Shown piece by piece: positions 8,027 through 17,900 of a stretch of DNA of 64,000 nucleotides (positions are counted from its first letter, which is position 1; every line of letters begins with the position of its first letter). Source of the stretch: Haloferula rosea (GTDB taxonomy: Bacteria > Verrucomicrobiota > Verrucomicrobiia > Verrucomicrobiales > Akkermansiaceae). The position numbers and the translations under genes were made by a program. The stretch is taken from positions 345,420 through 409,419 of the forward strand of contig NZ_JAENII010000004.1 of NCBI RefSeq assembly GCF_016595525.1, written 5' to 3'. The notes beneath the pieces were generated by a model. It did not search any database. It worked only from the letters and a program-made list of their open reading frames with translations, and had not been told where the DNA came from.

Positions 8027-9208
8027 CTATTTAAGCCGGGAAATCAGATCGAACAGTGCCGGAGGGACGCCATCATCTTTGATGATCCCACTTGGAGCTG
8101 GTCGGAAGAGCGCCTCAAGAATTAGGCGACGGTCTTTGCTCTCCAGAGCTTTTTCATCCTGGAGTAGCGACAAGTATGTTTTGACCATGACAACGCGCTC
8201 TTGGGCGTCGGACCATGCGTGAAGCTGACTGAGGAAGATCTTGGAGAGAATCCGGAGGAACCAGAATGCCAGACCACCCAAGAGGATCATTCCGGCCACC
8301 CTCCAGTATTCGATGGGATCTCCCAGCTTGAGACCCTCGTAGATCGCTTTGCTTTCAGTCACCAGGATCTGCCCGGCACCGTAGAGCCCCCCAGCGAACA
8401 CAACGGCGAGAACAATCGAGGACCAGAAGGCTCGGCTTTGCTTTCCTGCCCAGAACGTTACAGGCTCCTTTAGATTGATTTCTTCGCGGTGAGCTTTCTT
8501 GAAGGCTTCAATGTCCGCCTTAGTCTCATTAACGAACTGATCCAAAGATGCTGCCCGGGTATCATGTAAATCCTGGAGGTTCTGGCCATGTTTTCCGAGC
8601 GTGTCAGTAATCGCCTGGAGCTGAGTTTCCCATGATTCATCGTGGTCCTTCCGTTGCTCACGGAGCTTTGAGAGTTCATCCTCAAGCGCAGCAATACCCT
8701 TGGTAATGGCCGCCTTCGTGGATGGCTTTAGTTCTGCCAGCTTCTTGTCGAAAATGGCAGCGTTGAGAAGGGCAATAAAGCCTCCCTTGTCCAGCTGGCT
8801 TAGCTGGAAAGGCTGATCGAGAAAATACGCCAGAGTCATCAGTGCGGGGACGTCGCCAACAGAGTTCTTTGTTTCGAGAACGAACTGCGCTTTGGGGTCA
8901 GAGTCCGATTGCCACCCCTTAGTCCAATGAGCCCGAAAGTGATTCTCTAGGTTTTTCTTGGTTTGTGCCCACTGCTGGGGGTTTGCCTCCAGTTGCGTTA
9001 GAGGCTTCCGGAGTCCTACAATAAAGTTCGTAATCTGTTGGGCTGCCTGATTGATCGGTTGAGAGCCACCCTGTCGATGAGACTGCGCCCAACCCCACTT
9101 CTCTTCATATGACTCAAGCCAGCTTTGTGCGTCTTCGGGTGTTGGAAGGACGAACGTGTTTTCGTTGCCCAAATCTACCTCAATGAGATTCTCGTTCTGT
9201 TCGGACAT
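8027..9208 (-). CDS. membrane protein with coiled coil, in the R-M operon (DUF6161-like?)
   Basis: A 393-residue protein without a signal peptide. Residues 1-160 are soluble, about 165-245 are rich in charged heptad-like helices, two membrane helices lie at about 261-283 and 304-322, and a cytosolic tail ends in ALFRPAPSGIIKDDGVP (about 366-382). The tail reminds me of DUF6161, but I cannot confirm that. It has no catalytic motif. It sits 3 bases after the hsdS stop and 38 bases before the dCTP deaminase, so it is co-transcribed. A membrane sensor or effector partner of the neighbouring defence genes is an inference. Confidence 0.7.
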   Translation of the reverse strand: MSEQNENLIEVDLGNENTFVLPTPEDAQSWLESYEEKWGWAQSHRQGGSQPINQAAQQITNFIVGLRKPLTQLEANPQQWAQTKKNLENHFRAHWTKGWQSDSDPKAQFVLETKNSVGDVPALMTLAYFLDQPFQLSQLDKGGFIALLNAAIFDKKLAELKPSTKAAITKGIAALEDELSKLREQRKDHDESWETQLQAITDTLGKHGQNLQDLHDTRAASLDQFVNETKADIEAFKKAHREEINLKEPVTFWAGKQSRAFWSSIVLAVVFAGGLYGAGQILVTESKAIYEGLKLGDPIEYWRVAGMILLGGLAFWFLRILSKIFLSQLHAWSDAQERVVMVKTYLSLLQDEKALESKDRRLILEALFRPAPSGIIKDDGVPPALFDLISRLK

Positions 9209-9211
9209 GGG

Positions 9212-10489
9212 TCAGACTTTGATTCTGCCGGTGACGGCGTGGGCGATGAGGGTGCTGCGGAGGGTTTTGAGAGAGTTAATCTCTCGTTCGATGCCTCTGA
9301 TTGCTTCTGCGGTCTTGCCAAGAAACTCCTGAATTTTTGAGCCAATCTCCTTCTGTTCGGCTATCGGAGGCAGGATTATGTCAACCGCGCAAAAGTTGTC
9401 GTAGTTCAGGTCCTGGCCGTCCCGAATGAAGTTGCCGGTCGACTGAAGAGCCTTGATGTAGCTATGGGACTTGAAGAAGTGGGTAAAGAAGCCGGCATCA
9501 ACCTCGGCGATGGGCCGAAGGATCGTGTAAGAGGAACGAATGCAGCCACTCACCCACGCTCTTTCGAGGCCCCCTTGGAAGCTGCGCATGCTGATGACGA
9601 AATCGTCTAGTTCTACGTGCTTCCTCTTCTCCAAATGGAGCATGATCTTCACGATCCTTCTTCCGATTCGCTTTTCGTAGTCATCTTGGCCGATGACGCC
9701 ATATGCCTGTGTTGCAGAGAGTTGAATGTCGTCAGGCCGTGCAAGTTCCTTGCGCTGTGCGAATACGCGTTTGCTCCGCTCTGTTGTCCAGTGCGCGGGT
9801 ATCTCGCCGATCCATTCGATGCCGGAGGGTTTGAGTTTGGCGTTGGGGTTGAGGCCTCGGGTGACGGCGCGGTTGATGAGGATGGCTTTTTGCTCGTCGA
9901 GGAGTTCGATCTGGCGCTGCTTTTTGGCAATCAAGGCGTCGATCTCCGCCGTCTTCCGATCCAGGAAGGTGACGATGCGGTCTTGTTCGGGTTTGGGGGG
10001 GATGGTGATGCCGACCTTCTTGAAATCTTCGAAGCGCATGTCCCACTGACCGACCCGAACACCGTAAGAAATTGAGTCTAGCGCTCCGACCAACGTCTTA
10101 GATCGAAGGAGGTAGTGAATATAGCGACCGCTGACCTTCTTTTGGTTGAGACGGCAGGTGATGTAGGCTGGGCTGACGATTCCATGATGCTCGCTCACAC
10201 CGAGTGAACCCTGCCACGCCTTCATTTTGTTGACGGCGAGGTCTCCGGGTTGAACGACCTTGTAGCTCGAGGTGTCGAGAGAGGTCGCGTTGTGATTGTC
10301 ATCCCGCGAGTCCTTGAGGATCACACCGTATTCGCGATAGACCGATAGAACTGGAAGATCCGGACGGTTCTTTTCGACAAACAGTTCGGCAGCCGCTCGA
10401 AGTGATTCGACCTCCCAATGCTCAGGCACGTCTCCGAGCCAATCGACTCCGGAGTCCTTGTAGCGGTCGTATTTCGGGTAGACGCTCAT
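9212..10489 (-). CDS. hsdS: type I restriction-modification specificity subunit S
   Basis: A 425-residue DNA-recognition subunit with two target recognition domains, each introduced by the usual W-L/I-G-x-I/V-P-x-H-W motif (DWLGDVPEHW near residue 17 and EWIGEIPAHW near 226). Each is followed by a conserved helical spacer (KQRQIELLDEQKAILI in the centre and LKTLRSTLIAHAVTGRI at the end). It starts at the ATG at 10489 (MSVYPKYDRY), which is the family's usual N-terminus, rather than a TTG 12 bases upstream. It begins 8 bases after hsdM. It sets the sequence methylated and restricted; the target cannot be read from sequence alone. Confidence 0.93.
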   Translation of the reverse strand: MSVYPKYDRYKDSGVDWLGDVPEHWEVESLRAAAELFVEKNRPDLPVLSVYREYGVILKDSRDDNHNATSLDTSSYKVVQPGDLAVNKMKAWQGSLGVSEHHGIVSPAYITCRLNQKKVSGRYIHYLLRSKTLVGALDSISYGVRVGQWDMRFEDFKKVGITIPPKPEQDRIVTFLDRKTAEIDALIAKKQRQIELLDEQKAILINRAVTRGLNPNAKLKPSGIEWIGEIPAHWTTERSKRVFAQRKELARPDDIQLSATQAYGVIGQDDYEKRIGRRIVKIMLHLEKRKHVELDDFVISMRSFQGGLERAWVSGCIRSSYTILRPIAEVDAGFFTHFFKSHSYIKALQSTGNFIRDGQDLNYDNFCAVDIILPPIAEQKEIGSKIQEFLGKTAEAIRGIEREINSLKTLRSTLIAHAVTGRIKV

Positions 10490-10497
10490 CCGGTGGT

Positions 10498-12774
10498 TCA
10501 ATTCGAGAAGCTGAGGATTTGCTCAAGCAAGCCTTCGGTCTCGGCTTCGAGGTCGCGGATTTCCTGCACGACTTCGTCGAGGTCGCGCAGCGGTTGGTGG
10601 ACGTAGAAGTATTTGTTGAAGGAGATTTCGTAGCCGATGACGGTCTTGCTCTCGTCGATCCAGGCGTCTTCGACATGGGGGAGGACTTCGCTCTGGAAGT
10701 AGGCGTCGATGCCACCGTCATAGTTGAGCGGGACGTTTTCGGTGTCGCGGAGTTCGCTGTCGGGCTCGTAGCCGTCGGCTTCGCCTTTCTTCTCATTGGC
10801 AAGGACGGGGACGGCCTCGGGGTCGCGCCAGGAGACGGCTTCGAGGATGGCCTTGAACTGGGGAGCGCCGAGTTTCAGTTTCAGCGCCTTGAGGGCGGCT
10901 TTGACATCCTTTTGGAACTGGTTGAAGTCGTGCGAGAGCTCGTCGCCGAGGTGTTGGTGGAGTTGTTCGGCGGCCTGGAGAAGTTCGCGTTTGGCAGTCC
11001 AGAATTTGGGATCGAGGAGCTTCTTTTTGTCGGCGGCTTTGCGATCGATCTCTTCTTTCTCGAGCCAGTCGTCGAGGGCGTCCTTTTGCTCCTTGGCGCT
11101 GAGGAAGCCGGGTTCGTAGACCTGCTCGCCCCATTGCTGGTAGATCCACTGCATTTCCTCGGCGAGGCGTTTGTCGAAGCGGAGAGATGCGATGCGCTCG
11201 GCGGTGAACTGGGCGGACTTGCGCAGGGGGCGTTCGATGGTGATCTTCCAGTAGCCGAAGTCGCGGTTGTCGAAGACTTGGGCTTTGAGCCCGTCGACGG
11301 CTTCCTTGCCGGTGTCGGCGAGGTCGAGGTAGGCGCGGGTGATTTGCGCGATGTGGGCGGGGGTGAAGGCGCAGTTTTTCTCGCCGAGGTTTTTGCGGAG
11401 CTTTTCGTAGAGCTGGGAGGCGTCGATGAGCTGGACTTTGCCGCGACGGGCCTCGGGCTTGTGGTTGCTGAGGACCCAGATGTAGGTGGTGATGCCGGTG
11501 TTGTAGAAGATGTTGTTGGGCAGCTGGATGATGGCTTCGAGGAGGTCGTTCTCGATGAGGTATTGGCGGATGTTGCTGGCGCCGCCGCCGGCATTGCCGG
11601 TGAAGAGGGCGGAGCCGTTGTGGACGGTAGCGATGCGGCTGCCGAGGGGAGCGTCCTGGAGGCGCTTCATTTTGCTGACCATCTCCATGAGGAAGAGGAG
11701 CTGGCCGTCATCGACGGCGGGTGCAGCGGAGACGGTCTGGATTTCGCCGGAGGCGTCGGGGAGCTGGACTTCGAAGCGGGGGTCGATGATTTCTGTTTTT
11801 GAGCCCTTTTTCTCGAGGATCTGGCCCTGGTCGGTCTTCCAGCTCTTTCCGTAGGGGGGATTGGAGAGCATGAAGTCGAAGCGAAGGCTGGAGAATTCGT
11901 CGGTGGCGAGGGTGGAGCCGAATTTGATGTTCTCGGGGTCGTTGCCCTTGATGAGCATGTCGGACTTGCAGATGGCGTAGGTCTCGGGGTTGACCTCCTT
12001 GCCGTAGAGGTAGGTGGCGGCGGTGGACTGGATGGGGCCGTCGGGGAGCTTGATGTAGTCCTGGGCCTCGGTGAGCATGCCGCCGGAGCCGCAGGCGGGG
12101 TCGTAGATGGTGATGACGGGCGGGAGTTGGTCCTTCACGGGCTCGATGAGGAGGTGGACCATGAGCTGGATGACTTCGCGCGGGGTGAAGTGCTCGCCGG
12201 CTTCTTCGTTGTTCTCTTCGTTGAACTTGCGGATGAGTTCCTCGAAGACGTAGCCCATGCCGAGGTTGGTGAGGCCGGGGAGCTTGCGGCCGTCGGGGCC
12301 CTCGACGTCGTGGTGGGAGAGGTTGATGGTGGGGGCGACGAATTTCTCGATAACGCCATGGAGGGCGTCGGCCACGGCCATCTTGCGGATCTGGTTGCGG
12401 AGGTCGAATTTCTCGATGATCTCGGCGACGTTTGGGCTGAAGGCGTCGAGGTATTGGTTGAAGTTGGCCTCGAGCTGAGAGGGGTTACCGAGGAGCTTCT
12501 TGAGGGTGAACTGGGAGGTGTTGTAGAAGACCTGGCCGGAGGCGTCGCGGAGGCCATCGGGGTCGAGGACGGCCATGCCGGCTTCGTCTTTCTGGAATTT
12601 CACCTCGGCGAGGACGGCGTCCTTGGTGTCCTCGAGCAGGCAGTCAATGCGCCGGAGGACGAACATGGGAAGGATGACGTCGCGGTATTTGCCGCGGACG
12701 AAGACGTCGCGCAGGCAGTCGTCGGCGATGGACCAGATGAAGGAGACGATTTTGTTGTGGGAGGCGTGATCCAT
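10498..12774 (-). CDS. hsdM: type I restriction-modification DNA methyltransferase subunit M
   Basis: A 758-residue N6-adenine methyltransferase. After an N-terminal HsdM helical domain (residues 1-150) come motif I DPACGSGGM at 225-233 (SAM binding) and motif IV NPPY at 305-308 (catalysis). A C-terminal extension of about 250 residues, rich in charged helices, makes it longer than the classical enzymes of about 500 residues. The frame is open upstream as far as 13332, but that part is only translated heptamer repeats. The ATG at 12774 (MDHASHNKIVSFIW) is the family's true start. First gene of the operon; its promoter must lie in 12775-13102 or beyond. Confidence 0.95.
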   Translation of the reverse strand: MDHASHNKIVSFIWSIADDCLRDVFVRGKYRDVILPMFVLRRIDCLLEDTKDAVLAEVKFQKDEAGMAVLDPDGLRDASGQVFYNTSQFTLKKLLGNPSQLEANFNQYLDAFSPNVAEIIEKFDLRNQIRKMAVADALHGVIEKFVAPTINLSHHDVEGPDGRKLPGLTNLGMGYVFEELIRKFNEENNEEAGEHFTPREVIQLMVHLLIEPVKDQLPPVITIYDPACGSGGMLTEAQDYIKLPDGPIQSTAATYLYGKEVNPETYAICKSDMLIKGNDPENIKFGSTLATDEFSSLRFDFMLSNPPYGKSWKTDQGQILEKKGSKTEIIDPRFEVQLPDASGEIQTVSAAPAVDDGQLLFLMEMVSKMKRLQDAPLGSRIATVHNGSALFTGNAGGGASNIRQYLIENDLLEAIIQLPNNIFYNTGITTYIWVLSNHKPEARRGKVQLIDASQLYEKLRKNLGEKNCAFTPAHIAQITRAYLDLADTGKEAVDGLKAQVFDNRDFGYWKITIERPLRKSAQFTAERIASLRFDKRLAEEMQWIYQQWGEQVYEPGFLSAKEQKDALDDWLEKEEIDRKAADKKKLLDPKFWTAKRELLQAAEQLHQHLGDELSHDFNQFQKDVKAALKALKLKLGAPQFKAILEAVSWRDPEAVPVLANEKKGEADGYEPDSELRDTENVPLNYDGGIDAYFQSEVLPHVEDAWIDESKTVIGYEISFNKYFYVHQPLRDLDEVVQEIRDLEAETEGLLEQILSFSN

Positions 12775-13102
12775 GTGGGGTGGCTGGAAGCTTGTGTGAG
12801 GGGATTTTGGGCAGTGTCCAGGCCCGGGTCGGACAAGGGTGGGGGGTGCGTTGCACGAATTTCTAGCAGTTCGGTGGGGTAGGGCAAGAATGGGGGTGGA
12901 TGTGCACTGATTTTGCGGGGGAAGATGCCCGCTGTGCGGGAGAATCACACCGAAGGTTTGTCGGTGTGATGGACAGGAACGAAGTGACGTGGGCGGGAGG
13001 CCCGACCGAGCCGTGTGGGGTGAGGGCGTCAACCGAGTGGAAAGTGGGATACCCGCTTCGCGGGGGTGGAAAGTATAAAGTAGAAAGTGGGAAATTTGGG
13101 CT

Positions 13103-13279
13103 CCTGACCCCTGACCCCTGACCCCTGAACCCTGAACCCTGAACCCTGACCCCTGAACCCTGAACCCTGAACCCTGACCCCTGAACCCTGAACCCTGAAC
13201 CCTGAACCCTTGGAACTCGGCACTCGGCACTTGGCACTTGGCACTTGGCACTTGGAACTTGGAACTTGGAACTTGGAAC
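13103..13279. repeat. two adjoining heptanucleotide arrays upstream of hsdM
   Basis: Array A (13103-13209) is 15 units of CCTGAAC or CCTGACC. Array B (13210-13279) is 10 units of TTGGAAC, TTGGCAC or TCGGCAC. They fill much of the 669-bp gap between hsdM and the divergent cupin gene. The rest of the gap (12775-13102) holds a CCCGCTTCGCGGG palindrome and a purine-rich GTGGAAAGT-type stretch near 13038-13090. No gene is supported. Heptamer arrays can change length by slippage. On the minus strand array A translates to a G-F-R-V-Q-G-S-like string, which explains the false extension of hsdM. Confidence 0.9.
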
Positions 13280-13443
13280 TCGTCCGGTCGATTTTGGCGG
13301 GATTCGCAGGGGCCCTCGCGAATCGGGGTCATTCACACTTGCCACATTCTTTCCGGATCTTCAGAAATTCCAGCCCGTCTCGTTGGCTTTCGACCGATGG
13401 GAAATCGCGCTATCGAACCCACTTACCCAAGACCCATTTTTCC

Positions 13444-14757
<1,314 letters not shown>

Positions 14758-14938
14758 GTGGAAAGTAGAAAGTAAAAAGTGGTGAGTTTGCTGGTGCGGC
14801 CAGGTGGCATGGGCGACTTGGCATTGGGCCTTTGATCCGTGTGGGCATTGGGCCTTTGCACCGTGCGGGAGGGCATGCGTTCACTCGACTGGTTCGGAGA
14901 AGCGGCGGCGGACGGGTTCGCCGAAGCGGCTTGTTTTG
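14758..14938. repeat. purine-rich tag, direct repeat and duplicated gene end
   Basis: Right after the cupin stop is a GTGGAAAGTAGAAAGT tag (about 14758-14783). A direct repeat of gggcattgggcctttg follows (about 14818-14870), then a copy (14882-14912) of the last 30 or so bases of the neighbouring secreted-protein gene (ctcgac(t/c)ggttcggagaag). No gene is supported here. Confidence 0.6.
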
Positions 14939-17900
14939 CTACTCGACCGGTTCGGAGAAGCGGAGGCGGAAGAAGCGTTTGGGATCGGTGGACCAGATGG
15001 GGGTGTTGGTCCGGAGGGTGACTTGATCGATGTTGGGATTCCCCGGCGAGGGGATCTCGGCGTGGCGGGTGTAGTCGCTCCCGGAGATCAGGGTCCACGG
15101 GTTCTGGAGATCGAGGTCGGTCTCGACTTCGACGACGTAGGCATTCTCCGGCAAGAGGGCGGACTCGGGGTAGGTGAGGTCGATGAAGCTGCCGGTGCGT
15201 GCGACGGTGAGCGTTGGCACGGGGATGACGGGGCTGGTGGGATCAAAGCCGAAGATCCACTCGACGAAGGTGGTGAGGCCGTCGCCATCGAAGTCGGCAT
15301 CCGGGTCGGCATCGCCATTGGCGATCTGGGTCGGGGTGAAGTAGAGTGCTTGGTATTCGGCGAAGTCGAGGGTGGTGTCCTCGACGAAGGAGAGGATGAC
15401 CTGGTCATTCACTTCATCGACGGTGGCGGTCCAGGTACCGATGCCGGCGGGCTGGCTGATGGCGGTGAAGTCGCCGGTGATGTCACCCGTCGCGGTGATG
15501 ATGACGAAGGTGTCGGAGGGGGCGGGGATGAAGGGTCCGACGAGCTGGGGAATGAGCAGGCCGGTGAGGGCGAGGTCGCCTTCGACGTGGAGGCTGTCGT
15601 GCCCGGTGCCCGGGCCGGCGGTGCCTTCGATTTCGAACTGCCACTGGGAGGAGGCGGAGTGGGTCATGTCCTCGATGGTGAGGGAGCCGACGGAGTTGCC
15701 GGGGGCGATGGTGCCGTGGTTGGTGAAGGAGGCGGCGGAGGTGGTGGTGACGGTGCCATTGCCGGTGATGGTGCCGGTGGTTTCGTTGACGTGGCCGGTG
15801 CCGATGAAGGTGAGGGTGGCGCCGGCGTCGGTGGTGAGGGTGCCGGTGTTGGAGAAGCTGGTGCTGGGGTCGATGGCGATGGTTTCGCCGGAGACGTTGG
15901 CGTGGATGGTGCCTTGGTTGACGAGGTTGATGATGTTGGTGCCGACGCGGCCGTAGCCTTCCATGGTGTGCAGGGCTCCGTTGGTGAGGAGGTGGCCGAA
16001 GGAGCCGGTGATGTTCTGCTCGTCGGCGGTGAGACGAAGCGTGCCTGAGCCGTCGAGGAGGACGGATTGGTCGACGGGGTCGTTGACGGTGATCCGGGTC
16101 AAGGTGCTGGTGCCGTTGAGCTCGATGAGGCCGTGGTTGGTGTTGTCATCGGCGAGGGTGATGCTGGTGGCGTTGGCGAGGTTGACGGTGGCCTGGTTGG
16201 TGACGTTCCGAAAGGTGACGGTGCCGGTGAGGTTGATGTCGTTGTTGGTGAGGTCGTCATCGGGGTTGCCATCGTTGGAGAAGGTGATGCCGTCGTAGAT
16301 GCCGCCGCCAACGAGCGTGAAGCCGGCGGTGTCGGGGATGCGGAAGACTCCGGCGCCGGTGTAGGTGCCGGCGTTCAGGATGAGGGTGCAGCCTGGATCG
16401 GCTCCGATGGTGCCGAAGTTCTCGAAGGTGGTGGAGGGGTCGATGACGAGGGAGGTGCCGGGGACGTCGGCGGTGATGGTGCCTTGATTGACGAGGTTGA
16501 GCTGGTTGTTTCCGACCTTGCCGGTGCCGTGGATGGTCTGGTTGGCGCCGAGCGTGAGTTGGTGGCTGTTGGTGCCGGTGATGTTCTGGTTGATGTCGGT
16601 GAGCTCGATGCTGCCGGCGCCGTCGATGAGGACGGCCTGATCGTCGTTGTCGGTGATGGAGATGCGGTCGTTGGTGCTGATGCCTTCGAAGGTGAGGGTG
16701 CCGTTGTTGGTGAGGTCACCGGTCAGGGTCATGACCCTTCCACTCCGCTTGGTGATGGCGGCATCGGTGATGACTTGGTTGAAGGTGCTGGAGCCGCTGA
16801 GGATGAGTTCGTTGTTCCCGGCGATGGCGTCCTGGTCGTCGGCGCTGAAGGTGATCTGGGTGTAGGTGCCGCCGGCGAGGGAGAAGCTGGAGGCGTCGCG
16901 AATGAGGAAGGCTCCGGTGCCGGTGTAGGTCCCGGGATTGAACAGCAGGTCGCCGCCGCCGATGGCTTCGACGGTACCGAAGTTGTCGAAGGTGGTGGCG
17001 GGGTCGATGACGAGGGATGCGCCGGGGACGTCGGCGGTGATGGTGCCTTGATTGATGAGGTTGAGCTGGTTGTTGCCGACCTTGCCGGTGCCGTGGATGG
17101 TCTGGCTGGCGCCGATGGTGAGCAAGTGGCTGCTCGAGCCAGTGATGTTCTGGGCGAGGTCGGTGAGTTTGATGCTGCCGGCTCCGTCGAGGAGGACGGC
17201 CTGATCGTCGTTGTCGGTGATGGAAATTCGACTGTTCGTGGTGGCGCCGTTGAGGGTCACCGTGCTGTTGTTGATGAAGTCGTCGACCAAAGTGAGCGTG
17301 CGGCCGAAGGTGATGTCGATGGTGGCGTTGTTGGTGATGCCATCGAAGATGGCGCTGCCGGTGAGGGAGATGAGGTTGTTCCCGGGGGTGGCGTCGAGGT
17401 CGTCGGAGGTGAAGGTGAGGTTCTCGAAGGTGCCGGAAGAGATGCGGAATTCCGAGTTGTCGGAGATGATGAAGGCACCGGCTCCGGAGTAGGTGCCGCC
17501 ATTGAACTGGGCGATGCCCCCACTCTCGGCGCGGAGCGATCCGTTGTTGATGAAGGTGAGGGCGGGGTCGAGGACGAGGGAACCTGCGGCTTGGTCGGCC
17601 ACGACGGTGCCTTGGTTGACGAAATTGACGAGGTTCGTACCCAGGTTGCCGAGGCCGCGGAGGGTCTGGCCGCTGCCGAGGGTGAGGGTTGATCCACTGG
17701 AGCCCTGAATGCGGTGCTGGGCTTCCGTGAGAAGGATGGATCCGGTGCCGTTGATGGTGACGTTTTGATCCACGGTGTCGTTGATCGAGATGCGGGAGTT
17801 GGTGGTCGCGCCGTTGATCTCGATGATGCCGTTGTTCGTGATGTCGCCGCCCAGTTCGAGGAGGACGCCGAAGTTGCTGGAGAGCTTCGCTTCGTTGATG

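Noticed and set aside
10402..11802. A 466-codon plus-strand frame opposite hsdM and hsdS
   Set aside because: Antisense of two strongly supported genes, no motif.
13103..13279. CRISPR array
   Set aside because: Units are 7 bp with no spacers, and no cas genes exist in the window.
12775..13345. N-terminal extension of hsdM and repetitive Gly-Ser-Gly-Phe-Arg peptides
   Set aside because: They are only translated heptamer repeats. The canonical HsdM start is at 12774.
14804..17692. Long Gly/Val/Asp-rich plus-strand frames opposite the secreted repeat protein
   Set aside because: They mirror the repeats of the real gene on the minus strand, which has a signal peptide and family features.
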